Below are positions 55,863-64,000 of a stretch of 64,000 nucleotides of DNA, one piece after another. The number at the start of each line of letters is the position of its first letter. The first letter of the stretch is position 1. The notes below the pieces were generated by a model. The model did no database searches. It was not told where the DNA came from and saw nothing but the letters and a program-made list of their open reading frames with translations. Source of the stretch: Halosimplex carlsbadense 2-9-1 (lineage in GTDB: Archaea > Halobacteriota > Halobacteria > Halobacteriales > Haloarculaceae); contig NZ_AOIU01000044.1 in NCBI RefSeq assembly GCF_000337455.1, forward strand, positions 1 through 64,000. Direction: 5' to 3'. The translations under genes and the position numbers were made by a program.

Positions 55863-57345
55863 TGTTCGGAATTGAGACGATGGTTACGCCATCAGCGTAT
55901 TCGCGAGCGAATCCAAGGTCGATAACCGCCTGCTTGAACCCCTCGTAGTTACGGTTTGACAGTGGGTCACTTTCCACCGTGCTTGCGCCTACAGAAATGT
56001 CCCACTCGTCTAGGTGGTCTCTGTCTTGGTCAGTTCCACCAACGATGATGCCGTACCTTTGACGGAGACGCTGGCAAAGATCTTGGAGCGAAATCTGTTC
56101 GGATGGGGTCACCACGGAGAGGACGATTGCCTCAAGAACGCTGGGGTCTGGCGACAGACGCCGTTCGTTGGCCCGGTTCCCTCGCGGTTTGATGATTCCA
56201 GCTCGCCAGCCAAATGTTTGAATCGTATCCACAGGCGTGTATGTTTTATACCGCGATTGGTGGATCGCGTCTGTGACTGTATTGACGAGTCGGTCGAACT
56301 CATCAGTAGCTGGATCCCCTTCGAAGATGTAGCGGAACGTATCGAAGTCTTCCTTGATTTTTTCCTCACTCGTGCGATTCAGATCCAACAGTTCCTTATC
56401 CTCGATCTTTTGAAGGATGCCAGCCTCATCGTACTCGGATTTATCCTTGTATCCACGAGTGTCGAGTTCCGCTTGTACTCCAAGTCGAGAGGTAGATTGG
56501 ACTTCTGCCCCCACTGTATCGTAACACTCGAGGCTCGCATCCGCAACCGGGTTATCCCGGTCACCCGTGTAATTCAGGACTAACGGGACTCGAGTTTCTC
56601 TTGCATTTGCCTCATCTCGAATTTCGTTATGCCGGTTTGCCATGAAGACATAGAGTGAGAATGCCCCGAATTTCACTACTCTACGGAGATCTCGGGGATA
56701 GTTTACTGACCCAGCATAGGAATCCTTGAGATGCTTGCTCAGGTTGCCATAGCCTTCCATCAACTGTGGAGTGACTTTTCCATCGGCAAACGGGTCGTCG
56801 GCGTCCGGCTCCTTCCAGGATTTGACTGTCGCACTCTCTTTCGGCGCATCCTTGACCAGTGGTCGAAACAGCACCGAAATACTATCGTGGTGATCTGTAA
56901 GTTGCGATTCGAGCTTTGACTCGATTTCGCTCTCTGAACGCGCCATGAGATCGTGGATGAAGCGACCGACAGTGACACCAGCTGTCGTATTGATGATGAA
57001 CCAGTCACTTGTGCACGTTGGCGCCGACCCCTGTTGCGATGAATAGAGTGCGTTGTCGTTTGCGAGAACCTTCCGAAGTGTTTGGCGGAGTTGGTCTAGC
57101 TGTTCGTCTTTTTCCCGCCCTCCAAATTCGAACCGCTCTTTCAGTTCAGACGGTAGTTCACTGGATGGCGTCTTACTGGGTTTCTCTGTGAACTGAAAGA
57201 GTTCTTCCGGTGAATGAACATGGCCCAGAGAATGGCTGAACATAACCTGGGCGACATGGACGGGTTTGAGCGACCGGCTTGTCGCTTTAAAGCCGTATGC
57301 CCACTCCGATGCGTCACCATTGATTGTATTGAGTTTCAGAGCCAT
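55852..57345 (-). CDS. Protein in DptG position between DptF- and DptH-like genes
   Basis: 497 residues with no clear catalytic motif. The N-terminus (LKPVHVAQVMFSHSLGHV) and middle are alpha/beta. The C-terminus (LEAIVLSVVTPSEQISLQDL, LRQRYGIIVGG) looks like a winged helix. Placement between the F- and H-like genes, with TAATG and 11-bp overlaps at its two ends, and a length near that of DptG are the reasons for the call. Sequence similarity itself was not established. Confidence 0.6.
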   Translation of the reverse strand: MALKLNTINGDASEWAYGFKATSRSLKPVHVAQVMFSHSLGHVHSPEELFQFTEKPSKTPSSELPSELKERFEFGGREKDEQLDQLRQTLRKVLANDNALYSSQQGSAPTCTSDWFIINTTAGVTVGRFIHDLMARSESEIESKLESQLTDHHDSISVLFRPLVKDAPKESATVKSWKEPDADDPFADGKVTPQLMEGYGNLSKHLKDSYAGSVNYPRDLRRVVKFGAFSLYVFMANRHNEIRDEANARETRVPLVLNYTGDRDNPVADASLECYDTVGAEVQSTSRLGVQAELDTRGYKDKSEYDEAGILQKIEDKELLDLNRTSEEKIKEDFDTFRYIFEGDPATDEFDRLVNTVTDAIHQSRYKTYTPVDTIQTFGWRAGIIKPRGNRANERRLSPDPSVLEAIVLSVVTPSEQISLQDLCQRLRQRYGIIVGGTDQDRDHLDEWDISVGASTVESDPLSNRNYEGFKQAVIDLGFAREYADGVTIVSIPNNAT

Positions 57346-58886
57346 TATCGTCGATAAATATCGTTGTTGATGTCGACCTCTTCAACACGCCCAGTCTCCG
57401 TGTCTTTGACCGCGACCGTGCCTGTTTCCTCGCTATGGGTTTCATGATACTCGATCTCCTCCATGAACTCGAGGATCTGTTGTTCCACGTCCCGGTTTCT
57501 CAGTGTGTATGGGATATCTGCATCTAATGCCCCCAGTGCGCGGTAGAGTGATCGAGTAATGGACAGTCGAATCTTAGACTCTCTGTTCGTATAGGTCAGC
57601 GCCGTATGGTTCGGTGTGTACCCGATTGCATCCCGAATTGCCGGGTGTAGTCGCGGACGCTGTATTTTGAACTGTGATTTTGGCACCGAGGTCCGTGAAA
57701 CAAGGGCAAGCGAACTTCTCGACCGATACCGATGGGAGAGCCATAACTGAAGTTCAGAGCGTTTTGACGTGTTTGGCAGGAAGTAGCCATTGAGTAGTTT
57801 CACCAATTGCTCTTTGCTTCCTTCCTGGAACATCCCATTCCGATGGTTGATGAAGTCATACTGAAGACTTTGGAAAAGAGAGCGACTTTCGTACCCGATA
57901 TCGAGCATCTCGTCCTCGAAGAGGAACTGCCGTTTCTTTTGATTGAAATGGGGCTCGACCACCTCTGATGCCTCGTCTCGGTCAGCAAATTCCGCTTCCT
58001 GTTCTGAAATGGCCCACAGACGACTGTCGACGAACGGGTGGACTAGATCTGGTGACTGGAATCGACGTCGGGCTAAGTCGAAGACAGCACCATTCCCTTC
58101 AAAGGCTAAATTATAGTATTTTAGCTCCGGTCCAAAGTTCGTTTGGCAGTCTTTCAAGCCGGCAGTGATGATATAACAGAGGTAATTCAGTAGGTCTCGG
58201 ACGGTGACGTGCCGTTCGTAATTTCCAAGTTGCGTGAGGAAATCAACGAGATTCTCTTTGATCCTCTCTTCCTGCAGTTTCTTCGCATTGTGCTGGATAT
58301 GGCAGGTTCCAGAGTGATCATGGCCTTCCAGAGCGAACTCTCCCGCGAAGTTGTCGATAGCCCGGGTTATAATCCGATGAGTGAGGATGTCCCGATTGTT
58401 GAGGTCGATTACAATGATCTCATCGAAGTCGGTCTCCTCGGCCTCATTGTCGTCATAGACAATTTGATTCTGCAACTGGGATTGAACCGACTGTAGGAAT
58501 GGGTATTTGTCGCTAAAACTGGTGGCCATCTCGTACAGCGGCCCGTCATTGATGGCAAGCACGCCAGGGACATCATTTTGGAATTTCTCATTCCACTCGG
58601 ACAATAGCTCACCGTAATCGGCGTATTCCGATGCGTCAAGGAGGTAATAGTACTCGTCAGGAGGATACTCATCCTGGCGCATGAGGATATGCTGGGTCTT
58701 TCCGTCACCCGGATTCCCCGTTAGGATCACCTGTTTCCCATCGTCGAGGGCATCCTTGAGGTACTTGTCTAGATCTGTCTCAATGTGGATCTGCCGTCGC
58801 TGGTGGGGAGCCAAACTTTCGGCAAAGCCACCTCGAGCTAAGTCAGCGAGAAAGTTCTTGTCGGTGCTTTTACGTTGCGTTGTCAT
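57345..58886 (-). CDS. dptF: DptF-like P-loop ATPase
   Basis: 513 residues. Walker A GNPGDGKT at 57-64 sits after a LARGGFAESLAPHQRRQ helix typical of DptF N-termini. FDEIIVIDLNNRDILTH is the conserved strand-loop of the family (DlNNR), and LACLPS-type arms follow. GDGKT-type ATPases of this type partner DptG and DptH in phosphorothioate-dependent restriction. The stop overlaps the next start (TAATG). A separate promoter is possible in the 137-bp gap upstream. Confidence 0.75.
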   Translation of the reverse strand: MTTQRKSTDKNFLADLARGGFAESLAPHQRRQIHIETDLDKYLKDALDDGKQVILTGNPGDGKTQHILMRQDEYPPDEYYYLLDASEYADYGELLSEWNEKFQNDVPGVLAINDGPLYEMATSFSDKYPFLQSVQSQLQNQIVYDDNEAEETDFDEIIVIDLNNRDILTHRIITRAIDNFAGEFALEGHDHSGTCHIQHNAKKLQEERIKENLVDFLTQLGNYERHVTVRDLLNYLCYIITAGLKDCQTNFGPELKYYNLAFEGNGAVFDLARRRFQSPDLVHPFVDSRLWAISEQEAEFADRDEASEVVEPHFNQKKRQFLFEDEMLDIGYESRSLFQSLQYDFINHRNGMFQEGSKEQLVKLLNGYFLPNTSKRSELQLWLSHRYRSRSSLALVSRTSVPKSQFKIQRPRLHPAIRDAIGYTPNHTALTYTNRESKIRLSITRSLYRALGALDADIPYTLRNRDVEQQILEFMEEIEYHETHSEETGTVAVKDTETGRVEEVDINNDIYRR

Positions 58887-59023
58887 AAGGTCCGCAGTGG
58901 CTTATCAGATGGTTCTACCTCGCTAAATCAGTACCGGTATCGGTGACGGCGTCGGGAGAAATTAGAAGATGGGTTGGTGGACGAAGTCCTACCCTTGCGA
59001 GGTATTAGACTGGATCTTTGTGA

Positions 59024-61273
59024 TCAGAAATCATCCAACGAGTGATTTTTGAAATCGACTTCGTAACCCAGTCGGAGATCTTTGTCCTTGTCAAACTCCC
59101 TGATGTCATTCAGGACAGAGTCTTTCTGGACACGTTTACTCACCCAGCGTGACTTCCAGTGGTCATAAATAATCTCTTGTTCGGCAGTTGGATCGTCAAA
59201 CGGCCAGAAATATTCAGGGTTGTCAGAAATTCCAAAGAGGAATTCTCGAAAGTTATCTGCAAGTTGTACGGCGTAGATTATCCGAGGGGATTCATGTTTC
59301 AATAACTCGCCGTCCAGATCCATATTCTCTAGTCCCCGGCGGATCTTCCGCATTTTTGGAGCAATGCCCTCGCCAAACCGGCCTTTGACAGCCTTTCGAT
59401 TCTCAAGGAGTTCTGTAACCTGAGTGAGTCTCTTTCGGGTTGGCGGGCCAAATTGGACTGAGCCGTATCCCTCGGTTGTCCCAACTTCCTCGTACTCAAT
59501 TTGACCATTCAGTGCAGGTACGCGGACACGGTCATACTGCGCACTACCGACTTTAAATAAGCCGGTCGTATCCAGGAACACAAGTTCGTTATTTTTGATG
59601 ACTGGTTCCCCTTTCATTGCGCTTGCAATTTTTGACTTATATCCCTCGTATTTATCGCGATATGCATTGATCACTTCTGGCCCAGTGATGGCCATTGCCA
59701 CGAGTTTACCACCCAGAATATGATTATACGGGGGGATCGCTCCACAGACTTGGATGTTCATCATCCCAGCACCTACGCGGCGCTTCTTTATCTCTTTGAG
59801 AGCTGTCCGAAGCGCTCGTTCACCTTCCTCTGTTTTCAATGCTGTTTCGATGAACTCACGGTCATCCTCGATATCGTTGCTCAGGAAATACTCTCGGTCT
59901 CGAAGAAGTTTTTGGAGATTCCGAGCCCTTTTCTTTACAAAGAGGGCTGTTTCACTTTTTCTCTTCCAAGAATCAAGGTTTCCAGGGTCGTCGTCTTTGA
60001 TGTCGACATCTTCTAAATCTGCTGCTGTCAGCCCATACTCTGATGGATCAAATACATTATCGTGATTCTCGGGGTCGTCAACTTCATCAACGAGAGGTGG
60101 TTGTTGTTTGAAGATATACTGTCCCAGCCCTTCGAGTTGCTTCAGTCGCTGCATCGCCGTGTCACTGGATGTTTCGAAGTCTGATTCGCTCAGATCATCA
60201 TATCGACTGATAAAATCATCAAAACGCACATTTTCAATACTCTCGTCGATGGCGTGTTCAGTTGCATCTCTGAGCATCGAACAGTACTCAGAGACTCGCT
60301 CGTTCCACTCCTCTTCCGTTTCTAATTTTTCAGTCCTTGTTACTGTCCGCTTCTTCTTATTCTGAGTCCGTTCTTCTTTAGGAAGTATCTCCTCATACTC
60401 GACTTTACGTGTCTTCTGTTCGAGTTCCTGTTTGACACTGTCAATTCGCCAACCGAGATATTGGTCCCGCTGCTTCAAATTCATCATCGAGCTTGCTAAC
60501 GAAGCAATCCCCATCACGGGATGATGCTCGCGTGCGGCATCTCTGACCAGGAAATTTATATTCCGCCCGGGTACTGAGTTGTAGGGAGTGAGCCATGTAT
60601 AGCGGAAATATCGCCAAATGTCGTGTAAGTCCAACCCTGTCTGCTCATCTTCCACACCTCGCTCAGCTACTTGGATATATGGTTGGAACACGGTGTCGAG
60701 TTCCTCTATAATCGCCTCCCGGTCCAAGTCCTGCAAGTGGTGAAGATCATCATACAATTCACTCCCATCTACTATTAGGTCAGTTACGCTGACTTGCTTC
60801 CCGTGTTGCCGCGACGGCGTCTCCATCTCTCTGATAAACTCACGGACGGAATCGTCGTCAAACTGTGCTTGGCGCTCTTTTTGTAAAATTTCTCGCTCTT
60901 GATTCTTGTAGGCATCCGCATCATCAGCAAAACGATCGGGATCGGGGGGATATAACTGAACAGATGGATATCCCTCAATCTTATCTGGATTCTTTTCTAT
61001 ATGATATCCGATTTCAAGTAAATCGAGAAGCGCCTCGAGGACGGCTACATATTTTACTTGTTCTGTATACGCGTCCATTTGACTGGCATCATAGGTCGGC
61101 GGTTCTTCCGGGAGGTCGCTCTCAACAGTCCTAATTTTAGTTTCAACGATGCTTTCTCGATCATTAGGGGATTGACAAATCCGATCACACAACCGATCCA
61201 GGTCATCGAGGTACTCCTCGCTCAAATCCGGTTGGAGCGGATACGGATTTGAATCATCGTAGGCATGTCGCAT
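59024..61273 (-). CDS. DruA-like (DUF4338) protein
   Basis: 749 residues from the ATG at 61273. VPGRNINFLVRDAAREHHPV, MGIASLASSMMNLKQRDQYL and GW.. are the hallmark of DruA/DUF4338. The second hallmark block is VCGAIPPYNHILGGKLVAMA, later LDTTGLFKVGSAQYDRVRVP and TEGYGSVQFGPPTRKRL. A long charged coiled coil (about 330-520) separates the blocks. DruA is the hallmark of the Druantia anti-phage systems. It is much longer here than the ~400-residue stand-alone DruA and sits upstream of the dpt-like genes. Its biochemistry is not known. Confidence 0.75.
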   Translation of the reverse strand: MRHAYDDSNPYPLQPDLSEEYLDDLDRLCDRICQSPNDRESIVETKIRTVESDLPEEPPTYDASQMDAYTEQVKYVAVLEALLDLLEIGYHIEKNPDKIEGYPSVQLYPPDPDRFADDADAYKNQEREILQKERQAQFDDDSVREFIREMETPSRQHGKQVSVTDLIVDGSELYDDLHHLQDLDREAIIEELDTVFQPYIQVAERGVEDEQTGLDLHDIWRYFRYTWLTPYNSVPGRNINFLVRDAAREHHPVMGIASLASSMMNLKQRDQYLGWRIDSVKQELEQKTRKVEYEEILPKEERTQNKKKRTVTRTEKLETEEEWNERVSEYCSMLRDATEHAIDESIENVRFDDFISRYDDLSESDFETSSDTAMQRLKQLEGLGQYIFKQQPPLVDEVDDPENHDNVFDPSEYGLTAADLEDVDIKDDDPGNLDSWKRKSETALFVKKRARNLQKLLRDREYFLSNDIEDDREFIETALKTEEGERALRTALKEIKKRRVGAGMMNIQVCGAIPPYNHILGGKLVAMAITGPEVINAYRDKYEGYKSKIASAMKGEPVIKNNELVFLDTTGLFKVGSAQYDRVRVPALNGQIEYEEVGTTEGYGSVQFGPPTRKRLTQVTELLENRKAVKGRFGEGIAPKMRKIRRGLENMDLDGELLKHESPRIIYAVQLADNFREFLFGISDNPEYFWPFDDPTAEQEIIYDHWKSRWVSKRVQKDSVLNDIREFDKDKDLRLGYEVDFKNHSLDDF

Positions 61274-61939
61274 ATTAAGGGACGAAGTCTGCAATTACCT
61301 CAAACTCACTCAGCTCAAGGTAATAAGCGTGGCGTGTTCCCATCGTCAAGGACTCGCAGCGAAAGACCCCACCGCTCTTGGAGTAAATACAACCGGGTCA
61401 GTCAGAGGTAGAGACCGAATCTTTGTTCGCTCATCCTAATCAATCCAGTCGTTATTATTGACGAAGGCGGCTGAAATCTGACAAGCGTAATTTAACACTG
61501 CGTATTACACAAGAAAAGAACTGGCGCTCCGGACGAAAAACTTGCTGTCATCTCCAAAATAATCAGTGTGCACGACTTAGTGTATTGCGACGATATATTA
61601 TAAATTGTTGATGATACGGTCGGAGCAATGGTTGAGCCACTACTTCAAAATGAAAATTCGGAGTCCACTTGACCGGTGGAAAAGTTATGAAACACGCTTA
61701 GTTGACAAAATCCAGCATTATGAGATGGATTATTCATATCGGTTGAGTACTACGAGTTACCCGAAGAATTCTAGTTGGTCCAAGTCAGGCACTTCGTGAC
61801 ATGATCAAGTGTTCTGTACCTATTGAATGGTGAGGCCACCTAACGGAAATTCCGAACTCAAGGAAGAGACCCTATGCCAACCAATACACTCATAATATGA
61901 CGACCATCTTGTTTTACCGGAGGTACCATTCGGATCGCA
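61274..61939. other. AT-rich intergenic region in the defence island
   Basis: About 670 bp between the GmrSD-like stop and the DruA-like start. The 64-codon frame at 61605-61799 (+) lacks haloarchaeal composition. No repeat or RNA was recognised. A promoter for the DruA-dpt block should lie near 61280-61330. Confidence 0.4.
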
Positions 61940-64000
61940 TCAGTCAGTTGTCTCAATATTGAACGGCTCAAGATAGAGCGCAAACAACGGCTGATCCAGT
62001 TGTTCTTCACAAGAACAATAGAACTCAATAGATCCGTTATCAGCTGAGGCTCTAAACTCAGTAGCACCGCATGAAGGGCAGGTTTGTGTGTAGTCCGCTT
62101 TGTCGAAATCAAAGTCAGTGTCTCGTACAATTTTCGGAACGTTGTTCAATTCATCAGGTACCACATCATCAAGATTATTGAATTCGTCCTCAATCTGGGG
62201 GTAGATAGTGGACATCACGTCTTGCTCAGATAAATCATCATCAAAATCTAGCAGTGGGACATATACGCCCGTGTTCACTTCCCAGCGCTCTAATGCGAAT
62301 GAAACCATTCGGTCCGTTCGCTGTTCAATTTGGTCAGCGCCCCACGTGGCCTCGTCAGGTTCAGGAAGTCGGTTTAGTATATTCATCGGCGACTTAGCAT
62401 AGACCGATTCATACCGCTCTTCATAGGAGTCAGCGGGGTCAGTCTTATCGTCTGTTGGGTGCAATATAGCTAAGTTGCCGAATTTGCCTACGTAGTGGGC
62501 ATGGTCAACATCATGACTATGGGACACATTGCTTTTATCGGTTGGTAGGAGGTACTCAATACCGCTCGTCTCATTGACGAAAGAATTGAAATCTGGAAGT
62601 GATGACCCCTCATGGCTTAACTCATATTCATAAAGGAAGTACTTGATAAGTCGCTGGTTCCGTAATCCGTTCCAACCATCCTGATTTATATTACCCTCAA
62701 AAACGTCGCTACGGCGGAGATTCTTTTCAAAGGATCTGTTGGGGCCGTAATTCCCAATAGCGTTTTCTATCTCTCGACAGACTGAAGCGAACGCGTCCCC
62801 TTTAGAAGAGAATACGTCAAAGTCATCTTTAGTTCGGTCACCGAAAATATCAGAAGCCCCGGTCACATTGTTAGTATAGTAAATTTTATGAGACAACTCC
62901 TTGAATTTTCGGCGCCGAAAGTCAGTGGATGCTCGACAGACCTGGTATGCTCGCCAACCAAAGCTATCTAATAAAACCGTGACTTGTTCGAACTCTTCGG
63001 AGAAGCCAAATTCCTGATGTAACGCGATCAAAAGTCCAACAATATTCTGTTTTGAGATGTTTCGGTGTATATTCTCAAGATTCGTCTGGATCGCCTTAGC
63101 TGTCTCATCACCTTTTGTTTCCATCCTCGAGGGGTTCATCACCTGTTGGTAAGATTCAGATGCTTGGAGGAGGCTCTCTAAGTAGCGGTCGATATATTCC
63201 CGGATTTCACCATTATCTCGTTGGAGTGGGATATGATCATCGACTGCTTTAATTCGCCGATGGAGATCATTGATATCATATTTATCATTATGCCCATACT
63301 GGATCTCCCCCGAGAACATTCGCCAATGCTCTTCAATGAATTGGGTAAGGTCTGATTCAGTCCCGACTGTCGTAATATTCCTGATTACTTTTCCGAATTG
63401 GTTGAATACATCATCAGCAAGTTGGTTGTCGCCAATGCGGTTGGCACAGTACACCAGATAACTCTTTATTTTGTCTGCTATTGTGAGCGTTCGACCTCGG
63501 TCATTAAGTGTTTCGAAAATTCGCCCAGCTTCGCTGATCGAACCAACCTTATACCGAGTCACTTCAAATCGATTATTGATGAGTCGGATCAGTGTGAGCA
63601 GATCTCGATAGTATTCTAAATCTGAGTTAGAGTTCGATCTCTTGGTTCCCAACCAGTTATCAATTGTAGACTTCGCATCTGCAAGACGTTCTTCAGACAC
63701 GGTAGCACTTGAGACATCTTTTGGTGCAGTTTTATCAACTACAAGACGTTTATACATGAGACTGTCATCATTCTGTAGATCCAGTCGGCGGTGAGGTTCG
63801 CTTTCGACGTAGATATCTCGAAGCGTTTTACTCTGTTTTTCGGGTCTATCTTCAGATGGATCTAAATCCGTTAGTTCAATCTCTAAGGAATCGATAGCTT
63901 CAGAGATTGCACCCATGGTTATTGAAATCGTAGTCAGTCTCTGTTGACCATCGACAATATCGAATTCATCAAATTCATCACTACCTGCAGTTACCTTGTC
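61940..64000 (-). CDS. GmrSD-like DUF262/DUF1524 type IV restriction protein, 5' part outside window
   Basis: 686 residues are visible and the frame runs off the window edge. FDIVDGQQRLTTISI near the edge is the DGQQR motif of the DUF262 (ParB-like, NTP-binding) domain. The C-terminal domain has SHDVDHAHYVGKFGNLAIL, the GNL part of DUF1524 (HNH/His-Me nuclease). A final zinc ribbon reads CPSCG ... CSCEE. GmrSD enzymes cut modified DNA, and SspE of the phosphorothioate Ssp system has the same domain pair. Beside dpt-like genes it may add a second nuclease. The ATG at 63916 is internal, not the start. Confidence 0.75.
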   Translation of the reverse strand, partial: DKVTAGSDEFDEFDIVDGQQRLTTISITMGAISEAIDSLEIELTDLDPSEDRPEKQSKTLRDIYVESEPHRRLDLQNDDSLMYKRLVVDKTAPKDVSSATVSEERLADAKSTIDNWLGTKRSNSNSDLEYYRDLLTLIRLINNRFEVTRYKVGSISEAGRIFETLNDRGRTLTIADKIKSYLVYCANRIGDNQLADDVFNQFGKVIRNITTVGTESDLTQFIEEHWRMFSGEIQYGHNDKYDINDLHRRIKAVDDHIPLQRDNGEIREYIDRYLESLLQASESYQQVMNPSRMETKGDETAKAIQTNLENIHRNISKQNIVGLLIALHQEFGFSEEFEQVTVLLDSFGWRAYQVCRASTDFRRRKFKELSHKIYYTNNVTGASDIFGDRTKDDFDVFSSKGDAFASVCREIENAIGNYGPNRSFEKNLRRSDVFEGNINQDGWNGLRNQRLIKYFLYEYELSHEGSSLPDFNSFVNETSGIEYLLPTDKSNVSHSHDVDHAHYVGKFGNLAILHPTDDKTDPADSYEERYESVYAKSPMNILNRLPEPDEATWGADQIEQRTDRMVSFALERWEVNTGVYVPLLDFDDDLSEQDVMSTIYPQIEDEFNNLDDVVPDELNNVPKIVRDTDFDFDKADYTQTCPSCGATEFRASADNGSIEFYCSCEEQLDQPLFALYLEPFNIETTD

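Noticed and set aside
61605-61799. 64-codon + strand frame in the defence island gap
   Set aside because: Composition is not haloarchaeal and there is no promoter or homologue that I can recognise.
1-64000. CRISPR arrays and rRNA or tRNA genes
   Set aside because: Looked for regularly spaced repeats and for tRNA/rRNA hallmarks; none seen.

Overview
The window is haloarchaeal (class Halobacteria) DNA. The older-looking genes are GC-rich and encode very acidic proteins. Genes have short or no leaders behind TATA-like boxes, Tat and lipobox export signals, an Orc1/Cdc6 initiator, haloarchaeal PolB and OB-fold proteins, CPxCG mini zinc fingers and haloarchaeal IS remnants. The genus cannot be told from the sequence. 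The mix of a conjugation-type ATPase, a replication initiator with an origin-like intergenic region, ArdC, many IS scars, toxin-like genes and a long restriction-type island suggests a megaplasmid or a large integrated accessory region, not core chromosome.

Layout. 1-2.7 kb: the 3' part of a secreted calcium-repeat protein ending in a PD-(D/E)XK-like domain, followed by a possible immunity gene (polymorphic toxin style). 2.7-6.9 kb: a giant VirB4/HerA-like ATPase and a mini zinc finger. 7.3-11 kb: a membrane protein joining a pseudokinase, an internal Tat-like segment and a PQQ-type beta-propeller, plus a membrane partner. 11.1-13.4 kb: a frameshifted pentapeptide-repeat ion channel next to a decayed IS6-family transposase. 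13.5-15.6 kb: lower-GC membrane protein and Tat-exported trypsin-like protease. 15,737-20,078: a 4.3-kb transposon with 39-bp perfect terminal inverted repeats, a 4-bp target duplication, an IS4-type (YREK) transposase, six small co-directional cargo genes and a divergent regulator-like gene whose shared promoter holds four evenly arranged palindromes.

20-25.4 kb: IS scar, lipoprotein, amphi-Trp/DUF1508 protein, and two very GC-rich, nearly gene-free stretches built of hairpins. 25.4-36.4 kb: OB-fold protein, an HTH/nucleotidyltransferase pair between two copies of a long repeat, a second calcium-repeat protein ending in a zincin domain with two paralogous lipoproteins behind it, a second HTH gene with a broken partner, and a PhiH1-repressor-like gene. 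36.4-42 kb: PolB / small protein / RecA-fold operon, then Orc1/Cdc6 with an origin-like region containing an inverted 12-bp box. 42-46 kb: low-GC membrane protein, ArdC-like antirestriction protein, and Mom/XF1762-like acetyltransferase.

46-64 kb (running off the end): a single-strand, lower-GC defence island. In transcription order it contains a GmrSD-like DUF262/DUF1524 protein (partial), a DruA-like DUF4338 protein, DptF-like and DptG-position proteins, an FtsK-motor DptH-like protein, an HNH-repeat protein, an SF2 helicase, a 52-aa protein, a DndD-like SMC ATPase and a small Dnd-associated-type protein. No dndA, dndC or recognisable dndE is visible. This mix of phosphorothioate-restriction, Druantia and type IV restriction parts is the best candidate for an undescribed system here.
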